A stretch of DNA of 64,000 bases, from the NCBI GenBank assembly GCA_036345935.2, contig JADWOT020001200.1, forward strand, positions 62,001 through 126,000, in the 5' to 3' direction. The number at the start of each line of letters is the position of its first letter. Position 1 is the first letter of the stretch. The notes below the pieces were generated by a model. It saw only the letters and a list, made by a program, of their open reading frames with translations. It was not told the origin of the DNA and did no database searches. Below, piece by piece: positions 38,637-50,109 of the stretch. A program made the translations under genes and the position numbers. The DNA is from Taenia hydatigena (lineage: Eukaryota > Platyhelminthes > Cestoda > Cyclophyllidea > Taeniidae).

Positions 38637-38830
38637 GTTAGTGCGGATAAATGTGTCAACGTAATTGTGAGCCTAGGATTGGCAGGATTGAATTGCAGAC
38701 GAGAAGGCCAGCATGCATTTGCTGTGATGATGCAGTGAAAAGCTGTTTTGGCTAGTAGAAGGGAAGAAAGGCTGAGCAATGAAGGCTTGTAGACGCTGGC
38801 GACCGCGCCACGACGAAAAATCACTGACCT
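38637..38830 (+). repeat. Repeat G, copy 2
   Basis: It is the direct-repeat partner of 25095-25290: TGTGTCAACGTAATTGTGA at about 38651, GGCAGGATTGAA, GGCCAGCATGCATTTGCTGT and the GACGCTGGCGACCGCGCC block. It lies 0.4-0.6 kb upstream of large-repeat copy A, but copy 1 of G has no large repeat beside it, so the two are probably unrelated. Confidence 0.65.
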
Positions 38831-39259
38831 TCCACCTAAGTAAGAACTCAAAATATGCAACTTGCTTAATTTTGGGAACTTAATGGATGCCTGCATCACC
38901 ATTTCCATATGGCTATGGATCAAATTACGTCTATTTTCCATCTTTCCTCACTTAATTCTTCTTTTTGCCTCCACCCATCCATCATAGCGGAAATTCTCTC
39001 AATGCTCTGGGGACCATGCACAAAATCATTCTGTATCAAGACAGTTTGTAATAGCTACGCTTAAAGCAGAAGACAAGCCTACTTACTCTCCATCCAGTAC
39101 TTTATCCCCTTAATTGAATGCAACGTTACTCTATACTGCCTTTTGATCAGTTGGACGAGTTGTACTGTTTTAGCTATTTAGTATGAAAAAGGTGTTAAAA
39201 TTGGCATACATTATATATAGAACCGCAAGGTTGCCCACAGCGATGCAAATAACACTAAA

Positions 39260-42200
39260 TTCGCGCTAATTTATTGAGGCAGAATTCAACTTGGATGGGT
39301 TTTGTTAATCAGGACTGCATGCGTGACACGCGGCGGAATCCTGCTCCTGGCTCCTGTTGGGATTGCGGTTATAATCAAACGCAGCTAACTGGTGAATGTT
39401 GACGAATTCCGTTCACCTTAAAGCTAGCCCTTCCGATTTCAACTAGTCACAGTATTCGATATCCATTGACATACTTTTGGCGACACTTCACATTAGTCTT
39501 TACACGAATGATCTGAAGTCCACACGCAATAGCAAAACTTTGTTTGGAGTACCGCGAAGTTCTAAGAGCAGTGCAAAGGCACAATGTGCAATTTGGCAAT
39601 GTGAATTAGGGATACGGCCAAGAAGTCACAGTGCGAAGTGCATGCGACTTCCTGGGTACATGAGGTAGTAAATAAAAAGAGGCGATTATTTTCTTTCATG
39701 CGTACGTTAGCTTTCACTAATATTTCAATGTGCCGCAATACGTGACCCTACTCCTCTGTATTTTGAAGTGTCGATATCAGCGATGCCTCAGATTAACGGA
39801 TCACATTAATAACAGGATAAGGTCTATCGAGTATTCTCAGATGCGACAATTTATGCTGCAGAACACACAGCGTCCCAAAACTTCATGCCGGTTTTCTAAT
39901 GAAGGCTTTTGAGAGTACTTTCTTCCTGTTTGAAATTGTTTTGCTTTAAACAAAGTCTGATTCACTTCTAAACTTGGATACCCATATACAGAAAGTAGCC
40001 GAGTAAAAGAGAAGTTAGCTCTCTCATTGCTTAGTCAACAAATGCGCGATAAACATTTGCATCGTGTACATAAGTACGTGGTACAATGAGATGAGCTGTG
40101 CCTTGCCCACCACTCACATCGAAACCGCCACCACACAGTCGGTTCTATCACACTACCAGCTGAGTATTTGTCGTTCAGCCCTAATTTAACGGTCATGAGT
40201 CGGAGTGGATGATGATCGCGGTAGTCAGGCAGATATCTAATGGTGCATAATTGGAGGCGACACATATCTCCACTTCATTCCTTAGTGCCATTACTGCGTA
40301 GACGCTAAGCTCGAGTCAAAGATCGCGTGATAAGACAGCACCGACAATCGCTTCTTCATCTTTTAAGATGCGTTCCAATTGTCAAGGTTGTTATATTAAT
40401 GTTATTCCTCCTCAATGCTACCTTTGGCACACTCTATTGACAACTTTATGCAGTTATACGAAAAATTGCGATTTCACCGGGGGTGGCGACATCGTACTTG
40501 TCATGGTATGTTTCCATCAAGTACGCATGCAGATGCTTGAAAAGTCTACAGTATCAAATATCAATGCAAACTAACACACATCCACATCATCTACACCGAG
40601 TTATTTCATTTGAAGAAGACTACCAATTTGGATCGAATCGGGCTAGCAACAGCAAAATGCGTTACTGCTGACCTACTTTCTAAAGCGATGCAAAGGCACA
40701 CATTGCGATCTGCATTAGTTTAGCCAACATCTCAAAGGTGTGTATGCATACCTGACAATAATTACAGTCGTTGGCGTCCTATTTTGTATCTGCACCACCC
40801 TTTCTCATAAATTCGTTAATCACAAGATACCTTTTTAGGTTAATGTATTATGCTCCAAAACGACAATGTAAAATCTGGCATGCTACCCATTAGTGATGAA
40901 TAAATCAACACAATGTTATTACGAATTGCAGGACCATGCAGCCTGGACTTGCACACACCCTTCCAAACAGATCTATTTAGCAGCTGGAACTCTGTGTTGG
41001 TCGTTAAACTTTGACGATTGGCTGGATGTAAGAATAGATTTGAATTGGTTGTCGATCACTTGTTGCGTAAAAGAGAGTTCGTTTAAATAGTTTTACCAGA
41101 TTTTGTTTGGTAATGTCTCAGGTTGGTACGTTTAATTGTGCGCCCGTTGCATGACTTTACTAAATCTTTTCGCATCCGTGTCCTCCTCATAATTTGCGGA
41201 AATTTACTGTTAAGAGTTCTGTTTTAGAAGAAATCGACAAATGAATGAGTAGATCAAGCCCTTTGCATCCAAACTCTGAGTATCCACCACAGTGTTGAGG
41301 ACATGAGGTGGGCGGACATACGCCTCTGCTGGGTGCTTTTCTTTACGAACGCGCATGGGCGCCTCCATTGTTTTGGTCGTGCAAGAAAGCATTGCAATAA
41401 TGTAGAGGATTTCCTTCGTGGCCTCGCGTCAGGAGAGTTTCCCGCTAATGCACAAGCTCAGGTCAGCTGTTTGATCACCACGCCATGCCGTTGCACAAGA
41501 ATGTCACCATGTGGGATGAAACGCTAAAAATGCGATTTGCCAGTACTGCATTCTGCTTTTTTCTACTCGTCTCTTCCTGGACGTGTCTGCGGATGTTGCA
41601 AACTTTCCGAACCAGTGGAATCCATTCTTAAGGACAGCAGGTGGCACCGTACTGGACATGCGTGAATGGTCCGAGGAAGGTGGAGAAGGAGGAGAAATGA
41701 TGCAGCTGAGCAGTTATATCTGTGTCATTTTATACCTTGATTACCCGTTGCCGATGTTCTCACGTCAGAGCAAATGCTTGTTGTAACAGGCCTGATGTGG
41801 CACACTTTGGATCTCCACCCGAACCTGGACTGCGTGCGAATGATGTATGAGGTCCTAGGTGTTTTCTACTTTGTGCCTTATTCCAAGTTATTAGACAGTT
41901 TTCGCATTTGGTTCAACAGGCGGCAAAACAAATGGACGATTAATTTAGCAGAGGTGGTACAGTGGGCCCGTCTCCATGTCATATGGAGAAGAAGGGGAGC
42001 TTTACAAGCTCAAGCATGTTTATGACATAAGTTGTATAAGTACTTAAATGCTTCCAAAATAAATATTAAACAATAATACTTGTAACAGCCTACGCATTTT
42101 AGTAATGCGTTAGGTGGATTGGGAACTAATAGAGGAGATTCAAAATTGTCGAGCCGTAGGTAATGGACTAGCTCGGTGCTATTTGTCAAGGCTTTTAAGC

Positions 42201-43655
42201 TGACTATATTGGTATCTTTATCTCTTGGCATTTAACCGCGGCGTATGAGAATCGGAATTTTCAAGCGCTACAAATTTTGGAATGTAAGCCTAATACTAGT
42301 CGGTCAGAAAGGATGCTTGATTTCGCGACTGGGTATCCTGACTTGGACCGCTCCCATGTGGACCGCAAATTCATACAAGTGGCATCTAGTTGCGTGTGCT
42401 CGCATTGCCCGAGAAGCATTAGTTCTTACTCCACTTTTGCTGCCATCCTCCCAACATCGAATTTGAATTGCGAACTTACTCTCCGCTTTACAAAGGTCTG
42501 AATGCACGCTAAGTTCACGTCAAAGACTGGAAATGCGGATGCTAAAATTAGAAAACGTTGATTTTACATCCCAATAACTAACTTTACGCTTCTTGCATGT
42601 TGTTCAAATGAGAGAGCATCAACTTGAGGCCGTGAGTGTTGCGAGTTATGATCTGCAGTCACAATCATAACCAGATTTCAAATCGATGCCAAAATCAGCC
42701 TCAAGTCGTGTGAGTGTCATTGAGAGGCCAAAGGTTTTAATACCATGAGTTTGCTCTTTTAGTGCTAAACAAGGTGACGCATTCTTATCAGAAGCCTGGT
42801 AAGCCCGTAAAAGTGGGTTTCTTAGTTTCTTTGCTTTAGGCGCCCAATATTTTTAAATACACATGGCTCAACTGCCCATATAAGTGTTGTATGCTCCATT
42901 CGCAATTAATTTTGGGGCTCTCTCGCCATCTTGCCATCACAGTATCACCTCATCAAGAGAGCATAGGCAACGGTCGTTTGGGTGAGAGTTGGGAGCACGA
43001 TAGTCGACAACTTCATTGAGCCATCATATTCTCAAAGGTAAATTACCAGTAAGTCATGACGTTTGTTGAAAATGCCTAATTTATCTGCAGTCGCATTAAA
43101 TGGCTGGCTAGTCAGGATTAAATTAGCTGTCGGCCAGCTTGTTAAATGACTGACCACCCCAACCATCAACCTGAACAGCTAACCTCCCAACCGACCAGCA
43201 ACGCGCATGGGTGCATTCATTGGCATTAAGACGATAAAGCCTACGTGGGTTAGTGTGTCTACACATATCTTACATTTACCAAGAAAACAACGACGGTCCT
43301 ATGTTACGGATAATGCAATGCTGAACCACGTCACGGATGCGTGGCACAACTTTCGACCATTGCGCCATATCAGACCTTGCTGCTTTAATTCATCCCTCAC
43401 TAATGGCGTGAAACTCCTCAGCGTTTGCTGCTCTTGCAGTCAGTCCTTCATCTAGACAGTTTGAATCTTCTTGCGGATAAGATGGCATGCGTTTGGGTGG
43501 ATGCCGAATGGGTAACTGTTGTATAACTACCCTAGGGAAGGAATTAAGTTATTAACCTCAGTCTCAATATAGCCCCAATAGCTAACATTTTAAATTGATT
43601 GATATCGGAGTAGTAAGGAGTTAGGAACTGTGTAGCTAGACTTGGATGTATATTT
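39260..43655 (+). repeat. Large repeat, copy A (longest, about 4.4 kb)
   Basis: This is the longest copy of the family. Its 5' three-quarters (about 39260-42560) align in direct orientation with copy B (50110-53310), for example GGTTATAATCAAACGCAG, CGATATCCATTGAC, CTAATTTAACGGTC and GTCAGGCAGATA. Its 3' half (about 41627-43655) aligns with copy C in reverse complement, for example GAACAGCTAACCTCCCAAC and AACATTTTAAATTG. The ends were placed where similarity fades and are uncertain by about 50-100 bases. I found no terminal repeats, no poly-A tail and no intact protein domain. It may be a decayed mobile element or a low-copy segmental repeat. Confidence 0.75.
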
Positions 43656-45330
43656 TAAATGTTTGACAGCACGCTCAGCAAGTTGGCAGTAGAGGTCAGC
43701 AAAATCAAAAAAATCGGCTAGTGTCTACCTACCTGTTCCCTGTTTGACATTACTCGCAGCATCGTCTATTCGTAAAAACGAGTTACGCACACTTATTCAA
43801 TCGCAAGGTGCTATGGTGCTTAAACTTCGTTGAGACTAGGTGCATTTGCAGAGACTTCTTTGTGAACAGGATAGTTTAATTGGGTGTCCATCAAGAATTT
43901 GGCCTGTACCTTGACCAGACTTGTCCTGCATTCTCGGAGGCGTTTACTCGTTGCGAACAAGCAAGAAACATATTTGCATGCCCTTTATCGTCAGTATGCA
44001 ACAAAATCCATGGTGTCATGGAAGTAGCTAATGGAGTTCAATTAGTATAAGAGTACAGTGCGAAAACTCGGCTCTCCTAAGATGCTGTGCTGTGCATCCA
44101 AGCAGTCTTATATGACTATAAACCAGGCACGAGTTGAGCAAAATGCATGCACTTTTAGTAAATTGTCGTAATGTGGAAATGCATACGTGGCAAAACTAGA
44201 ACACTTTCTCTCAGCACTTAAGGATGAGTGGATTCTGCTGCTTCTCTGCTTGAATCTACAAAGGCAATGCCTAATGTCAAGTTACTCGCTGTCCTTACTT
44301 GCATGATCCTGGCCGATCACCTATTAAGATCTCATTGTATCTGGCCGACAGTCCCACTTCCGGTTTCAATGCATAGGGGTGATAATCCTATATTTTAAAT
44401 TGTTTGCACACTCAACCGACTGCTACATATCTCAGGTGAGCTGTCGCCGGAGCTTGAGGTCGTTGGTCCACACTTCTTTACGTGATGGCATCTATACCAA
44501 CAGCTTCCTCGTATTGAAACGCTTTTTGGCACTTTTGTATGCTTAACGCTGCATCCAATTTGCGGTTATGTGGCTGACTTAAAAACGTCCGGCTCTAATC
44601 TTAGGTTCCTACAATTGTGATAAGCTTCTAAAGCGTGGTTGTGCAACTGCATCCATTTATGGTTGTAATGTAGGCAGAAAATGCCTCGACGTTAAGCCGA
44701 TATTGACATTTAAGTGCAGCTTGGGCCTATTGCTCACGCATGTATGTGCTTGATATAAAAGCCGTCATATCCGCTCTCACGATCTGATCAAGCCTCAAAA
44801 CAGGATACTTAGAGAGTCCGCAAATTCGCTGCAAGATTGGTTGTGTATGAGTGTGTTCTTGACGTGGCAATGGGCTTAAAATAAAGCCATCAATAACAAA
44901 CTTCAAACGACCTCACCAAATGAAATCGTTGTTTCCGTTTTAACGACAAGCGAAAAATTTTGAAATAGTAGAGTTCATTATCCCTAAAAAACTGAAGCAT
45001 GCAAGCATCTGCACGCTAAAATTTGCCAATTTTCTACTACTGCCTTACGCAACTGCTGTATTGCGTGTAATAACAGTTTACGATTAAACTTAAAATTCTG
45101 CTTAGCATTGACTTTGCCTAGTATCCAAATGCCCGTCAAATCCCTTTATGCAGGCACTCACTGCAAACAAATGCTGATGTTAGCTTCAACGATACCGCAT
45201 CGCTCACATTAGTACAAGTGCGGCTGTGATGATGCCCGCGCATGTCGGCCGACGGGCTGACTAGTTTGCAATGAGAATGCCTCAGTCCCTTCTCTCGACC
45301 ACTGCCCACCTCTCTGCCATCCAACGCATC
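43656..45330. other. Non-coding spacer
   Basis: Large repeat A ends at about 43655. From there to repeat H copy 1 I see no gene, RNA or repeat. Confidence 0.45.
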
Positions 45331-45339
45331 TGCATTGCT

Positions 45340-45600
45340 CCCAACATGCAATCACCTACAGTACCACCAAAACCTCATGCCAAGTGTGTCGAGAACAAAG
45401 TAAAGTGTAAGAACTTCGAAAAAGGCGGTGTAGTAGAGAATAAAGGCAACTGGGGAGAAGCCGTAGGACACTTTTGTTTAGTCTACTTCGCATGACTGAC
45501 TTCCTTAATCAATCATATTTGAAAGGCAAAAATATTACCACCGAGTTCATATTTTTTGTAAGATTTAGGGATTTAGGGTGGTGAGAGTAAGGGCACCACA
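45340..45600 (+). repeat. Repeat H, copy 1
   Basis: It matches about 49080-49330 in direct orientation. Shared landmarks include AAGTGTGT, GTAAAGTGTAA (copy 2 GTAAAGTGCAA), TTAGTCTACTTCGCATGACTGAC (copy 2 TCAGTCTACTTCACAGGACTGAC) and AAAAATATTACCAC (copy 2 GAAAATATTGTCAC). Identity is moderate. Confidence 0.55.
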
Positions 45601-46459
45601 CTCAAGGTCTAGTCATATTTAACGATTCTCACTTCCATGCGTGCTGTTGGTAAAAGGCAACGCGGTTGCGGAAACAGTATGGCACAAAATGAAAAGCTGT
45701 ATGACAGCTTTGCAGGCAATGGGCGGAAGGTGCAGCAACTAAGTTACCAGAAAGGCACTAGTACAGCATTCGGCACTAACAATAAAACTGAAACTTACCT
45801 GAAAATAATGGCAAGCGGCAACTAAGTTGAGCACATTAAAGCAAAGTGGTGAGTAAAGCATGCACGACATGCATGCAACGACAGCGAGAGGAGCTCACAT
45901 CACCCGGCTGCAGCACGCAACCCGACAAGCACGAAGGCGGCCAGCACAGCACCCACAAGGTCGAAATAAAAGTCAAGCGAAACGGTGCAAACGGAATGAG
46001 AAATGGCAACATGGAGTTGTTAAAACTAAAAATAATTAATAAAATGGTAGGATTTAAAAAAGGGAAAAAATCACGGAGTTAAAGCGGAAAATCACACGGT
46101 TAAAACGCTTCTCTAAAAGCCTTAAGGTAATTAAAATAAATCCACTGCAAAGCATTATTACTGAATGCTATAAAAGGTCCCTAAAATGAGTTCCAATTCA
46201 ATTTGACGCAAAATTTGCATTATAATGGACCACTAGTTAGGGCTCCGGTCTTATTCAAGGACCGGGCCAAACGCTGCTTGAATGTACAAATTACGTATTA
46301 ATAGCAGCCGGAGACAGGGTCCCAGTGCAAGTTAAGATCAGATGATGTCATAAGGTACCCCTGGACGGAGTTAGACCTCAATTCAAGGTCAGATCTGCAG
46401 TGTTTTACTGCCGGAGATCATTTAGCTCTATTCCAATGCCCTTAGCATCATTTTTGGAT
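45601..46459. other. Purine-rich stretch with open frames, unassigned
   Basis: Two adjacent plus-strand frames (45637-45825 and 45846-46082, in different phases) encode Lys-, Gly-, Asn- and Gln-rich peptides in a purine-rich context, and local GC rises at about 45895-45965. No splice pair joins them convincingly and no family is recognised. It could be an unrecognised exon or just composition. Confidence 0.3.
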
Positions 46460-47405
46460 CTAGATTTTGCTACAAGTAATTCCACTACCTAACAGGGCTC
46501 TTTTCCATTGTCTCTCCTTTTCTACCCGCATGTACTTATTTATTTGTCATCTCACCTTTACCTTTTTCCACCCACCACCGTCATGACTGCTGACCCTCCC
46601 CTCTACCACTATCACTTCGCTCGCAATCAGTATCCTTTATTTCTTCCCCCTATTCTTTATCTTTTCCCTTTTACATCTTCTTCTTTTATTCTCGGTTATT
46701 TTCCAATTATTTGCGTGTAGTAGTTATAAAGAGAAAAGGAAGGCATCCTTCCTCCCTTCCGTCCTCCTTACTTTTCACTACCATCTTTGAACTACGCACT
46801 GCACCTCACTGCCTGTTTTAAAAAGAAAAATCAAAAGGTCTCAAAAAAGAGTCAAAAACTTTTCCCCTTCTTCATCCCTTCGTCATTTTTCAAACTCACA
46901 TACATGCGACACACACATTTATTCACTTTTTACTCACCTTCTTCCACCCTCTCGCCTAGATCTATTACAAACATACTATTCCTTTCCTTCCCATCTACTT
47001 TTTTATTGTTTCCTATTTAGTGCCTTTGTAAGTGACATACCATCATGTATCTACCATTCTTCCTTCTTTCACTTATTCTTGGCGCATTGTTTTCTTTCAC
47101 TTTCATTCATGACCCTATTACGGATACCGTTGTTTCAAGTCGCATGTATGCATACATGCATATATGTATCACTGCCTCTTCCTGTCCCACCCTATCATCC
47201 ACCATTTCCTCCTCCTCTACTTCTAGTCCTTTCCCTGCCCCCCGCTCCCCACTTCATTGACACAGAAAAACGCTCGCCCTCGTCGCAACGCATTCATTCT
47301 CCACCTATTCCTTTTATTTATTCGTCGTAGATGCCTTGTTTTCCTCTTCCTACCCACCCTCTCTTTCTTCTATTCATTCATCTATTAACCGCAGAAGTCC
47401 CCTTA
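46460..47405 (+). repeat. Pyrimidine-rich repeat E, copy 1
   Basis: The plus strand is dominated by C and T. It aligns along its length with the reverse complement of 56861-57905: CTTATTTATTTG near 46530, TTTCCACCCACCACCGTCATGAC (copy 2 with ATTACGAC), ACTGACCCTCCC-type, TAAGTGACATA near 47030, TGTTTCAAGTC near 47130, and CGTAGATGCCTTGT, TCTATTCATTCATCTATT and GCAGAAG at the 3' end. The frames here (70-103 codons, several overlapping) follow from stop-poor pyrimidine runs rather than coding. An 18-base perfect palindrome lies at 47142-47159. Confidence 0.65.
47142..47159. repeat. 18-base perfect palindrome
   Basis: GCATGTATGCATACATGC is its own reverse complement. It lies inside repeat E copy 1. 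The corresponding place in copy 2 is not palindromic, so it is not a conserved element feature. Confidence 0.7.
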
Positions 47406-49070
47406 CCTTCTCCTCCTCATTTACAACGTCTGTTTCTTCCTCCTCCTCTCTTGTCACACACGCACCAGATAGCAACAAGATGAAGTCCTCCTCTTCAACA
47501 AGGAGGAAATCAGAGCCTGCAGTCGAGCAGGTCTCACCCACATCTTTCCCTTGCCCATGCGGTCTGTGCTACTTACACCTCTCTTCCTTTTATTTGCCTT
47601 TTTTCACATTTTTCCAATCAATCGCCTTTACCTCCCAAAAAATTTAATCCTGTCCTTTGAGTTGCGCCTCAATTTTTGCATGCTAGACATGACATTTACC
47701 TTCTCTTACACTTTCCGAAAAGTAATTGTAGCAGACCTTACAGTATTTACCCCTTTTATTTCCCTCATATCCACCCAAACGCATGCACTTACTACTACTA
47801 CTACTAGGGCTACTACCGCGCATTCAAAGTCGAGTCGATATGCCGACAAGACGTAAATGCGTGAACAACAAAGAGAGGCTGCTGAATCTGCATCGGCTCT
47901 TTCCATTAACGTCAGTTTTGAAGTCATCTCCTTATGCAATTGTACCCACTGAACACAATTGGAAGACGGGAGTTGTTCACTTCGGAGCAATGTCTTTAAA
48001 GATTGTCACTCCCACTGCATCACTACGCACTGCCGATTATACTAGAGCATTACACAAATTGCTGTCCTTCCTCGTGATCGGTGGTTTTTCAAGCGAAGAC
48101 ATGCAGCATCAGCCAAACAGCAATTGCGTTTGCATTGATCCATGTCACTGGGCTCGAAGTCCTTCAGGGCGCCAACTATAGGGTCATAAAATGACCTCGG
48201 GAAGTAAAACACCTAACCGGAGAGCTTGAGGCAATGAATCGACTTCCGCCTGTGACCTTCTGCAGGATATCCATGCACCAATTCCCAGCCACATGCACCA
48301 CAGCGCTGCCAAGGATGACTAGAGGAGATAATCATGTAAAGGCTTGCTCAATTGCCTAAATCAATTTTACAGGTGCAGGATGGCTTTGTTCCTTTCCCTC
48401 TATCCACCCATCAAATGCGTGCTAAAACAGCTTACGACAACAGTAGTTCAAGCAGACCCTGTATTAACCATCCAATCATTCATCAGCTATCCAGTGATTC
48501 ATCCATCCGTCCATCAATTTCGTATTATCCGCTTGTTACCAGCTGCCAATCTGGTTGCGGCAGCTAGACCATCAACATGTGGGACGGTCCACTAGCGAAT
48601 AAAGTGACTTTAAAAGCATGCAGGATGTTAGAGCACTTGTCAGTCTTGTAGAGCAATGAGGAAGATGTGGATTTGGCAGCCAGTAGAAGGCTGCATACGG
48701 TGTCGAAAATTGTTTTGATACATAAATTAGGGACAATAAAGTTACAGCATATACCAAAAATGCTTATCACTAGCCCATCATCAAGTTTCTTTGGTTGGAC
48801 TCCCGCGTCTTATCAAAGAAGTTGAATATCAGACAGGACACGACCAGATCAGTTATGCGACTAAGCAGCACACTACTTTATCACTTGCACTTCAGAGGCC
48901 CTTAGAGGGACCGTTAGAGTGAGCAAAAGGTTCTCCCGCGCGTGCAAACTAAGAATGGTGAGAAAGCGTCAAATAGTTGCGCTCTAGGCCAAAAGCACAT
49001 TTGAAGTCCACCTCACTTGTCCGCTTGTACCAACTATTCCACCATCACTTGTTGCATGGTCACCCACTGT
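47406..49070. other. Non-coding spacer with (ACT)n run
   Basis: Pyrimidine richness continues to about 47860. A trinucleotide run (ACT)5 lies at 47791-47805. A 132-codon plus-strand frame at 47783-48181 begins in that run and shows no recognisable domain or splice support. Nothing else is supported. Confidence 0.4.
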
Positions 49071-49079
49071 ACGCTAGTG

Positions 49080-49330
49080 TGATTATTTTGTGACAACGTG
49101 CAATTATCACACAAGTGTGTAGATGACTATTTGGGTAAAGTGCAAAAAAATGAAGCGCAGGGACTTTGAAGACGGTAAAAGGGGTTAAGACTGAAGGTAA
49201 TTGAAGGGAAGTCATAAGGCGATTTCGTTCAGTCTACTTCACAGGACTGACCTCTTTAATCATTTATCTATTAATGTCGAAAATATTGTCACTTAGTTCT
49301 AAAATCACTTCCACTTTTAACCCCATTGCA
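49080..49330 (+). repeat. Repeat H, copy 2
   Basis: It is the direct-repeat partner of 45340-45600, aligned through GTAAAGTGCAA, a GGGACTTTGAAGACGGTAAA block (copy 1 GAACTTCGAAAAAGGCGGTG), AGTCTACTTC and the AATCA-AT-T run. It lies about 0.8 kb upstream of large-repeat copy B. Copy 1 lies about 1.7 kb downstream of copy A, so the pair does not extend the large repeat. Confidence 0.55.
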
Positions 49331-50090
49331 CGTTAACTTGCCGTTATTTAGTGTGAGTTCTTCCCGAGTCTTTGATAACAATGCAAATAAATATCGCTTT
49401 TTGTTATTCCTAAACAAGAAATGACAGTGTGGGGGGAATTAGGCCTATCGCCACCAAATAAGGAAAGAATTATAAGCCCAACGCATCAACTTCAGTAAGC
49501 TTAGCGTTTTCAAACTAAAGAAATTATCCACAGAGGTAGCGGTGGATTGCTTAAGGACACAAACTAGTAAGCAAAAGCTACCCACTTAGTCCTTAGTCCA
49601 GCGAGGTCAAATGGATGCCATGACTTTACTTAAACAAAAGCCTGCACACAATTTTGATTCGGAGGTTGGAAGGAAACGACTATGGGGCGCATGTGCACGA
49701 AACACAGAGAATGGTGCAAGCAAAATGGGCAACACGGGTGATTGGTAAGGTCCGCAGCGTTGTTAATGAACACGATGCAGTTTTTTACTCGAAAGGAAAG
49801 ACAACGGATTGTAGAAAATCAAGCAATAGTGGGAATCACGATGCAATCTGTGGTGATTATGCTGGAGAAGATCAGTTTACCTTGATAGTCTGAAACACAT
49901 CATCACCATCGTCATCATCTTCTCAAACACCGACGCGGAACTGTGGTGCGCTACCTCAGCTCATCTGTACATAAAAAATGAGGAGCAGGCACTTTTTGAA
50001 CGCTTCGGACGCCATTAACAATTGTTAGTGTCGATGATGAAAAGACACCGAGGGAGTTTTGTTTGGTAGCACAAGGTCTTCGAGGTTGAC
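49331..50090. other. Non-coding spacer with a weak frame
   Basis: A plus-strand frame at 49654-49893 starts at TTG and is protein-like (RMVQAKWATRVIGKVRSVV), with an internal donor-like ATTG|GTAAGG near 49745. There is no ATG start and no partner exon in phase. I do not call it. Confidence 0.35.
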
Positions 50091-50109
50091 AGCCAAAGCA
50101 GGCTCAAAA

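Noticed and set aside
46508..47856. Cluster of 70-103-codon frames as a gene
   Set aside because: They lie in pyrimidine-rich DNA that is poor in stops, overlap in several phases, and are not kept in the diverged copy at 56.9-57.9 kb.
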